Source: an uncultured Muribaculaceae bacterium
GTDB lineage: Bacteria; Bacteroidota; Bacteroidia; Bacteroidales; Muribaculaceae
NCBI GenBank assembly: GCA_910584545.1
Contig: CAJUBC010000004.1
Location: forward strand, 12,217 to 76,216
Direction: 5' to 3'
Length of the DNA: 64,000 nt
Shown here: one piece after another, positions 34,737 to 43,185 of the stretch
Layout: each line of letters opens with the position of its first letter
Position numbering within the stretch: the stretch's first letter is position 1
Program-made: the position numbers and the translations under genes
The notes under the pieces: model-generated
The model's database searches: none
What the model was told of the DNA's origin: nothing
The model's input: only the letters and a program-made list of their open reading frames with translations

Positions 34737-36004
34737 AGGTTGTAATCATCAATAAATCAGACAGCACCGGAGGAGCCGCGATAGTGAGTCTCAGACTGAT
34801 GAAAGCACTGCGCTCGGCGGGTGTCGACGCACGGATGCTTGTGGCCGAAAAACTTACGGAGTCGCCTTACGTGGAACTGGCGGCAGAGCCCTGGAGACTG
34901 AAATGGTCTTTCCTGATCGAACGTCTCAAGATATTCCTTGCCAATGGACTGAACAGGAAGACTCTCTTCAAGATCGACACCGGCACCGACGGAGTGCCGC
35001 TCCATGAGCATCCATTGGTCAAGCAGGCCGACGTGGTATGCCTCAACTGGGTGAACCAGGGGCTGCTGTCAATTAAAGAGGCCGGGAAGATCGCGGCCCT
35101 CGGCAAACCGGTGATCTGGACCATGCACGACATGTGGAACATGACGGGAATATGCCATCATGCCGGCCGTTGCGACCGCTTCGCGGGCGACTGCGGCCAC
35201 TGTCCGCTGCTCGGGCAGGAGGGGGAGGATAACGACCTGTCGCGTCGCGTCCAGCTGAAGAAAGAGAAGCTCTACTCCGTGATGCGCGGCGGATCGCCCG
35301 CTATTCATTTCGTAGCGGTGAGCAATTGGCTTGCGGAGCGCGCCCGGCAGTCATCATTGCTCAGCGAGATGCCGGTATCGGTGATTCCCAACGCATTCCC
35401 CTTCCCCAAGAAAAAGACTCTACGCCCGGCGGCTACCGACGGCAAGTTCCGCATACTCTTCGGCGCGGCACGCCTCGACGACCCCATCAAGGGTCTTCCC
35501 ATACTTCTCCATGCCATGGAGATGCTGTGCAAGCGCGCGCCGGAGCTGGCGGAGCGCGCAGAACTGGTGACTTTCGGGGCTATGAAGGACCCGGATGCTT
35601 TCGCCGGGGTGTCGGTGCCTCACCGCCACTTAGGCGTACTGCATGGAGAGGATGCGGTCAGGGAGGCATACCTTGGTTGCGACTGCGTGGTATCTACCTC
35701 CAGCTACGAGACACTGCCGGGCACATTGGTCGAGGGACAGGCATACGGTTGCGTACCGGTCAGCTTCGACCGGGGAGGACAGAGAGACATCGTGGACCAC
35801 AAGGAGACGGGATACATTGCCGAATGGGACGATGACCCGGACGTTGCCGGCTCGCGGATAGCCGACGGCCTTATATGGGCAGCCGCCGCAGTCGGTGACG
35901 AACTGCGGCGGCGTATGGAAATCTCGGCCAGGGAACGCTTCGGCGAGGAAGCGGTGGCCGACGCGTATATCGAACTGTTCCGTCAGGCGTCGATGTTGGC
36001 GTAG
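34733..36004 (+). CDS. Glycosyltransferase family 4 protein
   Basis: A 423-residue GT-B enzyme. The N-terminal half opens with KVVIINKSDSTGGAAIVSLRLMKAL (nucleotide-fold loop) and contains a Cys/His-rich insertion CHHAGRCDRFAGDCGHCPLLG (about 142-162) that could hold a zinc ion. The C-terminal half has the GT4 signatures RILFGAARLDDPIKG, then SSYETLPGTLVEGQAYGCVPVSFDRGGQRDIV with the nucleotide-sugar-binding Glu. It transfers a sugar to an acceptor at the inner membrane, probably for a surface polysaccharide. It is coupled to folA, an odd functional pairing, and its last 22 bases overlap the 3' end of gyrB on the other strand. Confidence 0.85.
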   Translation: MKVVIINKSDSTGGAAIVSLRLMKALRSAGVDARMLVAEKLTESPYVELAAEPWRLKWSFLIERLKIFLANGLNRKTLFKIDTGTDGVPLHEHPLVKQADVVCLNWVNQGLLSIKEAGKIAALGKPVIWTMHDMWNMTGICHHAGRCDRFAGDCGHCPLLGQEGEDNDLSRRVQLKKEKLYSVMRGGSPAIHFVAVSNWLAERARQSSLLSEMPVSVIPNAFPFPKKKTLRPAATDGKFRILFGAARLDDPIKGLPILLHAMEMLCKRAPELAERAELVTFGAMKDPDAFAGVSVPHRHLGVLHGEDAVREAYLGCDCVVSTSSYETLPGTLVEGQAYGCVPVSFDRGGQRDIVDHKETGYIAEWDDDPDVAGSRIADGLIWAAAAVGDELRRRMEISARERFGEEAVADAYIELFRQASMLA

Positions 36005-37941
36005 GTGGCGTGCTGCTCGATGAAGTCGCGTCGGGGAGCCACCTCCTCACCCATCAGCATGGCGAAAGTGCGGTCGGCCTCTGCGGCGTTGGTGAGTGTC
36101 ACCTGCTTGAGCATGCGGTTCTCGGGGTCCATGGTGGTCTCCCACAACTGCTCGGGATTCATCTCACCGAGACCTTTGTAGCGCTGGAGCACAAGCTTGT
36201 TGCGGTCTCCGCCGCAACGGTCGTCGACGAAGCGCTGCACCTGCTGGTCGGTCCACGCGTATTCCTCTATCTTGTTCTTGCCTTTGGTAGAGCATTTGTA
36301 GAGCGGCGGAGTGGCGATGTACAGGTACCCATTGTCGATGATGGGACGCATGCGGCGGTAGAAGAAAGTCATCAGCAACGTGGCTATATGCGCGCCGTCG
36401 ACATCGGCATCGGTCATGATCACGACCTTGTGATAACGCAGCTTGCTCATGTTGGGGGCCTTGGAGTCCTCCTCAGTGCCGATGGTGACACCGAGAGCCT
36501 TGTACATGTTGACAATCTCGTCGGAAGACAGGGTCTTTGAATCGTTGGCCTTCTCCACGTTGAGAATCTTACCGCGCAACGGGAGGATGGCCTGGAAGTG
36601 GGGGTTGCGGCCCTGCTTTGCGGAACCGCCTGCGGAGTCTCCCTCGACGAGGAAAAGCTCGCACTCCACGGCATCGCGGCTCTTGCAGGGGGCGAGTTTG
36701 CCGGGAAGACCGGCACCTCCGAGGCTCGACTTGTTCTGGACGCGCATGCGTGCGCTATAGGCGGCATGACGCGCCTGAGCGGCGAGCACCACCTTGTCGA
36801 CGATGGCCTTGGCCTGCTTGGGATGCTCCTCGAGATAGTTGCGGAGAGCCTCGCTGACGGCGGTCTGCACCACGCCCATCACCTCGTTGTTGCCAAGCTT
36901 GGTCTTGGTCTGTCCCTCGAACTGAGGCTCGGCCACCTTCACCGACACCACGGCCGTGAGGCCGTCGCGGAAGTCCTCCTTCGAGAGCTCGATCTTGAGC
37001 TTGTCGAGCAGATGATTGTCGTCGGCGTATTTCTTGAGGGTCATTGTCAGTCCGCGCCGGAAACCTGTGAGGTGCGTACCGCCCTCTATGGTGTTGATGT
37101 TGTTGACGTAGGAGTAGATGTTCTCGTTGAAGTCGGTGTTGTAGGTCATTGCCACCTCGATGGGAACGTTGTTTCGCTCGGTGCTGAGATGAATGATATC
37201 CTCTATGAGGGGTTCCTTGCCCTCATCGATGTACCTGACGAATTCCTTGAGGCCTTCACGGCTGTAGAACACCTCGCGGCGCGGATCGCCGTTCTCGTCT
37301 CTCACGCGCAGATCTGTAAGCGTCAGGGTGATTCCGGCGTTGAGGAACGCCAGGTCGCGCAGACGCTGCGCGAGAGTCTCGAAGTCATAGACGGTCTCGG
37401 TGAAGATTCCTGCGTCGGGATGGAATATGATGGTGGTTCCGGTATGGTCGGTCGTTCCGGTGACGGTCAGTTCCGTAGTGGGCTTGCCGAAGGCGTATTC
37501 CTGACGGTAGATATTGCCGTTGCGGTGTATTTCGGCACAGAGATAGTCGGAGAGGGCGTTGACACAGCTCACGCCGACGCCGTGAAGACCGCCGGAAACC
37601 TTGTAGGAGCCTTTGTCGAACTTACCACCGGCATGCAGGACAGTGAGCACCACCTCGACGGCGGGCTTATGCATCTTCTCATGCATGTCGACAGGGATGC
37701 CTCGGCCGTTGTCGTCGACGCGGATCGAATTGTCCTCGCCTATGGTGACATCGATATGATTCGCATATCCTGCGAGAGCCTCGTCAATGGAGTTGTCGAC
37801 CACCTCATAGACAAGATGATGCAGGCCGCGGGCGGAGGTGTCGCCGATGTACATCGACGGGCGTTTGCGCACGGCCTCGAGACCTTCGAGCACCTGGATG
37901 TTGTCGGCTAAATAACTTTTATTCTGATCTTCTGTACTCAT
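35983..37941 (-). CDS. gyrB: DNA gyrase subunit B
   Basis: A 652-residue ATPase subunit of gyrase. N-terminal GHKL ATPase domain: RKRPSMYIGDT, EVVDNSIDEALAG, DNGRGIPVDMH, GGLHGVGVSCVNALS. C-terminal TOPRIM domain: FLVEGDSAGGSAKQGRN and IMTDADVDGAHIATLLM. QAILPLRGKILNVEKA marks GyrB rather than ParE. Length fits the short Bacteroidetes form without the large enterobacterial insertion. It has its own promoter inside a terminator region and is convergent with the glycosyltransferase gene. Confidence 0.96.
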   Translation of the reverse strand: MSTEDQNKSYLADNIQVLEGLEAVRKRPSMYIGDTSARGLHHLVYEVVDNSIDEALAGYANHIDVTIGEDNSIRVDDNGRGIPVDMHEKMHKPAVEVVLTVLHAGGKFDKGSYKVSGGLHGVGVSCVNALSDYLCAEIHRNGNIYRQEYAFGKPTTELTVTGTTDHTGTTIIFHPDAGIFTETVYDFETLAQRLRDLAFLNAGITLTLTDLRVRDENGDPRREVFYSREGLKEFVRYIDEGKEPLIEDIIHLSTERNNVPIEVAMTYNTDFNENIYSYVNNINTIEGGTHLTGFRRGLTMTLKKYADDNHLLDKLKIELSKEDFRDGLTAVVSVKVAEPQFEGQTKTKLGNNEVMGVVQTAVSEALRNYLEEHPKQAKAIVDKVVLAAQARHAAYSARMRVQNKSSLGGAGLPGKLAPCKSRDAVECELFLVEGDSAGGSAKQGRNPHFQAILPLRGKILNVEKANDSKTLSSDEIVNMYKALGVTIGTEEDSKAPNMSKLRYHKVVIMTDADVDGAHIATLLMTFFYRRMRPIIDNGYLYIATPPLYKCSTKGKNKIEEYAWTDQQVQRFVDDRCGGDRNKLVLQRYKGLGEMNPEQLWETTMDPENRMLKQVTLTNAAEADRTFAMLMGEEVAPRRDFIEQHATYANIDA

Positions 37942-37987
37942 GTCGTACTCAATTATTATCTTCGATTATCTTCGGAGTTTCAACCTA

Positions 37988-38019
37988 CAAATTTACAAAA
38001 AAATCCCGACATACACAAA
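37988..38019 (-). promoter_or_regulatory. Promoter of gyrB, embedded in the upstream terminator
   Basis: On the minus strand TTTG (38016-38019), 20 bases, TAAATTTG (37988-37995). The -33 element is formed by the loop of the terminator hairpin of the preceding gene, and the spacer contains that terminator's T run. Confidence 0.6.
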
Positions 38020-38029
38020 TGTCGGGATT
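37997..38029 (-). terminator. Terminator of the PNGase F-like gene
   Basis: An 11-bp perfect stem AATCCCGACAT (38002-38012) with ATGTCGGGATT (38019-38029), a 6-base loop, and a run of seven A on the plus strand (T in the minus-strand transcript). Confidence 0.85.
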
Positions 38030-38095
38030 CTAATAATTCTCTTATCTTGCGGGTTACAAACCAGCAAGGACTGTGGAGGGGGCTGTAGAGTGGGG

Positions 38096-39499
38096 TCAGC
38101 GGAGCACCTTGTAGTTTTCGTTGAGTCCGTCGGCGTATTCCACCACCACGATATTGACACCCTTGGGACATGCGGCGAGGGAAATTTCGGCGGCGCGCAC
38201 GCGGCGGTCGATGAGTTCGCCGTCGGCATTGTATACGGCGATCGAAAGCGGGGTCTCCTCGCTTGTCACCCGACATACGTCGCCCTCAACGCAAATCGAG
38301 GAGCGGAAGTCCACCTTGACATCGGCCACGCCTGAGGGCTGCGGGAGCTTCCCTTCGGTCACTCCCTGGAAGTACATCGACACGGGAATGTCGCCCTGCT
38401 TCTCAGGGAACACCGCCTTGGGGACCTTTATCTCGACGGTATAGGTGCCTTTTGCAAGGGGGCCGAGGTTGATGATACGGTTGTCGATCACATCGCCGGG
38501 ACACCAGTTGGAGAACGACTGCCACTCGGCATCTGATCTGGCGGAGTAGCCGTAGATGCCGTTGAGCTGGGTATTGTACTTACGGAAAGGCTCGCAACTA
38601 TCGCGGCCCGGAGTATAGCGGAGCACCACCTCGTCCTGAAACCTCACCACATGGACGCGGCGGTTGTACTCCTCGCCCCCGGCGTTAGCTCCATGGTTGC
38701 TGGTGATGAGCACGATCTCGCTGTCTGTAACATCCTCCGGCACCTCGAATGTGTATTTCTTCTGGGTCTTGCCGAGCACGTCGGTGGCACTCTCGTCGTA
38801 GTTGCAGAGATTCTTGCCCTGATCCTCTGGTTTCTTTATCACGATGGGAACCAGCACATTCTTGTCGGTGAGAGGCGCGGGAGCGTCAGTCTCGAACCAA
38901 AGCGTTCCGGCGAACACATCCTGACAGCCGGCGCAGCCCTTGATCTGTTCGTTGGCCGCGTAGGGGATGCCGAAGAGCTGGAATTCCACCCAGATGTCGA
39001 ATTTCTCCCGAAGCCGGGCATCGCGCAAGATGCCGGAGACATTATCTACTTCGTAGGCGTAAGGCACCTCCTTGGGATTCTTATTCTTGTCCATAAAGGG
39101 AGTGATGAACCGGCCTAACTCTATGCGCTTCACTTCGGAGGGAGTGTATGTGGCACTTCCTTTCGGTACGAAAGCGAGGTTGATGTTGCCGATGCGGTCG
39201 TAGTTGTCGCACATCGCGCCGATCATCACGCGCATGTCAAGGTGTTCGCCTACCTGTGCGAGCTGCTCGTCGCTGAGCTTCACGGCATAGAGCGAGGTCA
39301 GATGACGCAGGACACCGTCATCATCAGGAATCATGGCCTTGGCATCGTCGTTGAGGTTCTCCAGTTTGTTGTACCCATCGAAGAAGACCACGTCATCGTA
39401 TACGTGGATCACGTTTTCAAGCGCTTCGCGGGCGGAGGCACCTGAAGTGGATACGAGAGCGGCACCGAGCACCGCTGCGGTAAGGATTGAATGCTTCAT
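38096..39499 (-). CDS. Secreted PNGase F-like peptide N-glycosidase
   Basis: A 467-residue exported protein; residues 1-23 are the signal peptide (cut after ASA). It resembles Elizabethkingia PNGase F, which removes N-glycans by cleaving the Asn-glycan amide bond. The N-terminal jelly-roll contains MCDNYDRIGNINL, equivalent to CDEWDRYANV, with catalytic Asp101; then IELGRFITPF, matching EIGRFITPY; and WVEFQLFG with Glu172. The second jelly-roll has NAGGEEYNRRVHVV (Glu277, matching AEWCFR) and SNWCPGDVIDNRI, matching GWCPGMAVPTRI. All three catalytic acids therefore seem kept. A C-terminal extension of about 60 residues with IAVYNADGELIDRR looks like a T9SS-type sorting domain. The likely substrates are host or dietary N-glycoproteins in the gut. 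It is monocistronic. Confidence 0.8.
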   Translation of the reverse strand: MKHSILTAAVLGAALVSTSGASAREALENVIHVYDDVVFFDGYNKLENLNDDAKAMIPDDDGVLRHLTSLYAVKLSDEQLAQVGEHLDMRVMIGAMCDNYDRIGNINLAFVPKGSATYTPSEVKRIELGRFITPFMDKNKNPKEVPYAYEVDNVSGILRDARLREKFDIWVEFQLFGIPYAANEQIKGCAGCQDVFAGTLWFETDAPAPLTDKNVLVPIVIKKPEDQGKNLCNYDESATDVLGKTQKKYTFEVPEDVTDSEIVLITSNHGANAGGEEYNRRVHVVRFQDEVVLRYTPGRDSCEPFRKYNTQLNGIYGYSARSDAEWQSFSNWCPGDVIDNRIINLGPLAKGTYTVEIKVPKAVFPEKQGDIPVSMYFQGVTEGKLPQPSGVADVKVDFRSSICVEGDVCRVTSEETPLSIAVYNADGELIDRRVRAAEISLAACPKGVNIVVVEYADGLNENYKVLR

Positions 39500-39525
39500 A
39501 AGCAGAGTTGTTTATGTTTTTGCGA

Positions 39526-39557
39526 CAAATTTAATTGTTTCCTTCCTTATTCGCAAA
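39526..39557 (-). promoter_or_regulatory. Promoter of the PNGase F-like gene
   Basis: On the minus strand TTTG (39554-39557), 20 bases, TAAATTTG (39526-39533), 27 bases upstream of the start codon. Confidence 0.65.
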
Positions 39558-39576
39558 TATTGCAGTGAAAACTGTG

Positions 39577-39611
39577 CAAAAAACAGCATCCCGGGAGTCG
39601 GGACGCTGTTT
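39577..39611 (-). terminator. Terminator of acpP-fabF
   Basis: AAACAGC (39581-39587) pairs with GCTGTTT (39605-39611), with an inner stem CCCG/CGGG, and a run of A on the plus strand at 39578-39583 giving T in the transcript. Confidence 0.8.
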
Positions 39612-39665
39612 ATTTAACTATCTGTGGCAATAATCTGCGGGCAACAATCAGTGGGGCCGCCGGTA

Positions 39666-40931
39666 TCAGCCTTTATACTTCTTGAGAATGACCGCTGCAT
39701 TGTGGCCTCCGAAACCGAAAGTATTCGAGAGGACGGTGTCGACATTCTTCTCCACGGCCTTGTTGAACGTGAAGTTCAGGCGGGGATCCACCTCGGGGTC
39801 GTCGTCACCCTCCTCATGGTTGATTGTGGGCGGAATGACACCGTCGGTGATGGTCTTGACACTTAGGACTGCCTCGAGGGCGCCGGCGGCGCCGAGGAGA
39901 TGTCCGGTCATCGACTTGGTGGAGCTTAGGTTCATCTCGTAGGCATGGGGGCCGAACACATCGACGATGGCCTTGACCTCGCTGCGGTCGCCTACAGGAG
40001 TGGAAGTACCGTGAAGATTGATGTAATCTATGTCTTCAGGTTTCATTCCGGCATCCTTGAGGGCGTTCTCCATCACGAGACGCGCTCCGAGGCCTTCAGG
40101 GTGTGTCGCGGTGATGTGGTAAGCATCGGCACTCATGCCGACGCCGACCACTTCGGCATATATGTGCGCTCCGCGGGCTTTGGCATGCTCGAGCTCCTCG
40201 AGTATGAGAGCTGCCGCACCCTCACCGATCACGAATCCATCGCGGGAGCCGCTGAAGGGGCGGGACGCACCCCGGGGGTCGTCGTTACGCGTGGAGAGGG
40301 CCTTCATCGAGTTGAAGCCACCCACGCCGGCGGGGAAGACGGCAGCCTCGGCGCCTCCGGCCACCACTGCGTCGGCATATCCGAGGCGGATGGTGTTACA
40401 AGCGTCGATAAGCGCGTTGTTCGATGAAGCGCAGGCCGAGACCGTGGCATAGTTGGGACCGCGGAACTCGTGGGCTATAGCGATGTGGCCGGCGGCGATG
40501 TCGGCTATCATCTTGGGAATGAAGAAGGGATTGTATTTGGGGCCCTGTTCCTCACCGTGGACGGCGAAGTAACCTGCTTCCTCCTCGAAAGTATGCAGAC
40601 CGCCGATTCCGGCAGCGAAAATGACACCCACGCGGTTTTTGTCAATGTCCTCGGCGTCAAGTCCGGCATCCGCGATGGCCTCGTCGGCCGCCGTGAGGGC
40701 GAACATCGCGTAGAGGTCGAGCTGACGCATCTGACGGCGGTCGAAGTGGTCGGCCGGATTGTAGTCCTTGACCTCGCACGCGAACTGCGTCTTGAACTTC
40801 GAGGCATTGAAGCGCGTGATCGGCGCTGCGCCGCTGACGCCTTTCTTGGCGTTCTCCCAGGTGGTGGCCACATCGTTGCCGATGGGACTCAGCGCGCCCA
40901 GCCCGGTCACTACTACTCTCTTTAATTCCAT
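39666..40931 (-). CDS. fabF: Beta-ketoacyl-ACP synthase II
   Basis: A 421-residue thiolase-fold condensing enzyme of type II fatty acid synthesis. The catalytic triad is clear: Cys167 in SACASSNNALIDA, a His in NLHGTSTPVGD, and a His in MTGHLLGAAGALEA. GFGGHNAAVILKKY at the C-terminus is also typical. It follows acpP by 36 bases, an acpP-fabF operon that is widely conserved. No other fatty acid genes lie beside it, and rnc, which often follows in Bacteroidales, is missing here. Confidence 0.95.
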   Translation of the reverse strand: MELKRVVVTGLGALSPIGNDVATTWENAKKGVSGAAPITRFNASKFKTQFACEVKDYNPADHFDRRQMRQLDLYAMFALTAADEAIADAGLDAEDIDKNRVGVIFAAGIGGLHTFEEEAGYFAVHGEEQGPKYNPFFIPKMIADIAAGHIAIAHEFRGPNYATVSACASSNNALIDACNTIRLGYADAVVAGGAEAAVFPAGVGGFNSMKALSTRNDDPRGASRPFSGSRDGFVIGEGAAALILEELEHAKARGAHIYAEVVGVGMSADAYHITATHPEGLGARLVMENALKDAGMKPEDIDYINLHGTSTPVGDRSEVKAIVDVFGPHAYEMNLSSTKSMTGHLLGAAGALEAVLSVKTITDGVIPPTINHEEGDDDPEVDPRLNFTFNKAVEKNVDTVLSNTFGFGGHNAAVILKKYKG

Positions 40932-40967
40932 TATCTGTCGAATAAGATGGAATCCGTCGACGACGGA

Positions 40968-41204
40968 TTATTTCTGGTGGGACTCGATGTAGCTGATGGC
41001 GTCACCGACAGTCTTGATGCTCTCCGCGTCGGCATCGGGAATGGTGAGGTTGAATGCTTTCTCGAACTCCATGATGAGCTCTACGGTGTCGAGAGAATCG
41101 GCGCCGAGGTCCTTGTTGAATTCAGCCTGGGGAGTTACTTCGTTCTCGTCTACTGTGAGTTTGTCAACGATGATCTCTTTTACTTTCTGTTCGATGTCAG
41201 ACAT
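40968..41204 (-). CDS. acpP: Acyl carrier protein
   Basis: A 78-residue acidic four-helix protein. The phosphopantetheine attachment site is Ser37 in DLGADSLDTVELIMEFE. Length and sequence (MSDIEQKVKEIIVDKL) are standard. It carries growing acyl chains for fatty acid, lipid A and lipoate synthesis. First gene of acpP-fabF. Confidence 0.96.
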   Translation of the reverse strand: MSDIEQKVKEIIVDKLTVDENEVTPQAEFNKDLGADSLDTVELIMEFEKAFNLTIPDADAESIKTVGDAISYIESHQK

Positions 41205-41533
41205 GTCTAAAAAATTTAATTGTTAATCATTTTCATTTCAGGGCGACGCACGGACCTAAAAGTCCTGCATCTGGAATTCGCGCTGAATGTCAGCACCTTG
41301 AGCCGTAAAAGCGGAATCAATGCCTATTCAACGGAATTATCAGGATGCAAAGTAAACTAAATTTTTCCTAATATGGAAATTTTTCGACAATTTTTGCACA
41401 AAAAAATCGCGTCTGTGCAGTTTTTCGGTCTATATCGGCACCCTCCGCCAGAAACGCCGGGATTCCTTGGTATTGTGAACGGGTATCGGGACGGAGGGGC
41501 CGAGGCGGAGTATCTTTGCGGCTAAAAAAGATT
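41205..41533. other. Divergent intergenic region between acpP and the portal-like gene
   Basis: About 330 bases without a gene. For acpP the best -7 candidate on the minus strand is TTACTTTG (41348-41355), giving a leader of about 140 bases; its -33 is weak. For the plus-strand gene TATCTTTG is at 41511-41518. I recognise no structured RNA family in the acpP leader. Confidence 0.45.
41511..41518 (+). promoter_or_regulatory. Probable -7 box for the portal-like gene
   Basis: TATCTTTG, 15 bases before ATG 41534. No -33 TTG at the usual distance. The leader would be about ten bases. Confidence 0.45.
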
Positions 41534-43024
41534 ATGAGAAATGATTTCAGGCTGCTGGAACGGGCCCGGATGTGCTGGGAGGCAGCCTCCGATTTCCGCG
41601 CTGACCGCGACCGCAACAAACGATTCACTTACGGCGACCAATGGAGCGACCTCGTCGACGACGGCTTAACGAAAGTGCCGGAGGAAGTCCTTATCCGCCG
41701 TCAGGGCAACACTCCGCTCAAGAACAATCTGATACGGCGATTGGTGCGCAACGTACTCGGCGTGTACCGCAACCGCATGACTCTGCCTGAATATACCCCC
41801 GACGATCAGACGGAGAAAGCAAGCGCCGCAAAAATGCAGAAGCTGATGCGCGCAAACGTCGAGACCAACCGCATGGAGGAACTTTATGCACGCTCCATGG
41901 AGGAGTTCCTGATAGGCGGTCTCGTGGTCCACAAGAAATGGTTCGGACGCAAGGGAAACCGCACCGACTGCTGGACTGACTTCGTACAGCCCGACAGATT
42001 CATCATAGACCCCTTCACACGCGACTTCAGAGGCTGGGACATCTCACTCATCGGAGAGATACACGACATGAGCTTCGACGAGCTATGCGCCTCGTTCTGC
42101 ACATCTCCCGAGGAGAGGAAAATCCTGCGCGACATCTACCGGACCGAAGACTCGGTCATGACTCCGACCGGACAGTTCGGAGCAGTAGAACGTGCGCCTT
42201 CGTTCCACACTCCGGCAATCGCAGGCGTCTGCCGCGTAATCGAGGTATGGACATTGGAGCATGCCTCTCGATACGCCTGCCACGACACGGCCTCGGGACG
42301 ACGGTTCCGCGTCAGCGAGGAGGATTATGTCCACATCGTAGAGCCGGAAAACCGCCGACGGATTCTCAAAAGCGAGAAAGACCTCTCGCTTCCCCGCCTG
42401 ATCGAGGCGCGGTGGCGTACGGAGCAGGAATGGCATTACCATTTCCTCACACCCGACGGCCGGGTGATACGCGAAGGAATATCGCCCTACGCACACGGTG
42501 GCCACCCATACGTGTTCAAGGCCTATCCCTTCATCGACGGCGAGATCCATTCCTTCGTAAGCGACATCATCGACCAGCAGAAAGTGACCAACCGATTGAT
42601 CTCCATGTACGACTGGATACTGCGCGCGTCGGCCAAGGGTGTGCTGCTCTTCCCCGAGGAGTCGCTCCCGCAGGGCATAGGCATCGACGACATCGCCGAC
42701 GAATGGAGCCGCTTCAACGGCGTGATACTGTTCCGTCCCCGCCCCGGCATACCGCTGCCCCAGCAGGTAAGCTCGAAGTGTACAGACATCGGCATCACCG
42801 ACCTGCTCAACATCCAGATGAAGATGATGGAGGATATTTCCGGAGTGAACGGCGCGCTGCAGGGAAAACTGGACAGCAACTCGATGAGCGGCACGCTCTA
42901 TGACCAGCAGACCCGCAACTCGCTGACGGCCCTTGCCGACATAATGGGATGCTTCGAGGACTTCGTGGCGGAGGCCGCGCGGAAAGACGAGGACAACATC
43001 AGGCAGTACTGCCGGATATTGTAA
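41534..43024 (+). CDS. Orphan phage-portal-like protein
   Basis: A 496-residue soluble protein from ATG 41534 (MRNDFRLLERARMCWEAASDFR). It reads like a P22-type portal: N-terminal helical region with DRNKRFTYGDQW and LIRRLVRNVLGVYR; the middle with DFVQPDRFIIDPFTRDFRGWDISLIGEIHDMSFDEL; FVSDIIDQQKVTNRLISMYDWILRASAKG, similar to the stem and wing helices; and the C-terminal DISGVNGALQGK with TLYDQQTRNSLTALADIMGCFEDFVAEAARKDEDNIRQY. Yet no terminase, capsid or tail gene is nearby; it sits between acpP and an envelope operon with its own -7 box. It ends sooner than full portals, after what would be the stem helix, without a crown or barrel. It is either a domesticated phage gene or a remnant that stayed open. 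Family call by resemblance only. Confidence 0.6.
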   Translation: MRNDFRLLERARMCWEAASDFRADRDRNKRFTYGDQWSDLVDDGLTKVPEEVLIRRQGNTPLKNNLIRRLVRNVLGVYRNRMTLPEYTPDDQTEKASAAKMQKLMRANVETNRMEELYARSMEEFLIGGLVVHKKWFGRKGNRTDCWTDFVQPDRFIIDPFTRDFRGWDISLIGEIHDMSFDELCASFCTSPEERKILRDIYRTEDSVMTPTGQFGAVERAPSFHTPAIAGVCRVIEVWTLEHASRYACHDTASGRRFRVSEEDYVHIVEPENRRRILKSEKDLSLPRLIEARWRTEQEWHYHFLTPDGRVIREGISPYAHGGHPYVFKAYPFIDGEIHSFVSDIIDQQKVTNRLISMYDWILRASAKGVLLFPEESLPQGIGIDDIADEWSRFNGVILFRPRPGIPLPQQVSSKCTDIGITDLLNIQMKMMEDISGVNGALQGKLDSNSMSGTLYDQQTRNSLTALADIMGCFEDFVAEAARKDEDNIRQYCRIL

Positions 43025-43089
43025 TTTTGAATGTCGAATTTTGAATTTTGAATTAATGATTCGGGAAGGTAATTTTGAATTTTGAATGG
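43020..43089 (+). repeat. AATTTTGAAT-type intergenic repeat cluster
   Basis: Contains TTGTAATTTTGAATGTCGAA, followed by several overlapping copies of GAATTTTGAATT, and again TAATTTTGAATTTTGAATGG. The stop codon of the portal-like gene is the TAA inside the first copy. Confidence 0.6.
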
Positions 43090-43106
43090 AGAGGAGGGAA
43101 TAGAGG

Positions 43107-43137
43107 TTGCGGAGTTGCGCTATTTTTTGTAAATTTG
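43107..43137 (+). promoter_or_regulatory. Promoter of the sigma-54 activator / lptE / secG operon
   Basis: TTG at 43107-43109, 20 bases, TAAATTTG at 43130-43137; 49 bases upstream of ATG 43186. Confidence 0.65.
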
Positions 43138-43185
43138 CAGATTCGGGGAGGAGAGCGGACATTCTCTCTCCTCCGGATTTTCCTC

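Noticed and set aside
36598..37911. Open frame of 437 residues antisense to gyrB
   Set aside because: It mirrors the codon pattern of gyrB; the protein is Val/Gly/Asp/His-rich shadow sequence with no family resemblance.
43020..43089. CRISPR-like repeats
   Set aside because: The units overlap each other without unique spacers; low-complexity AT repeats.
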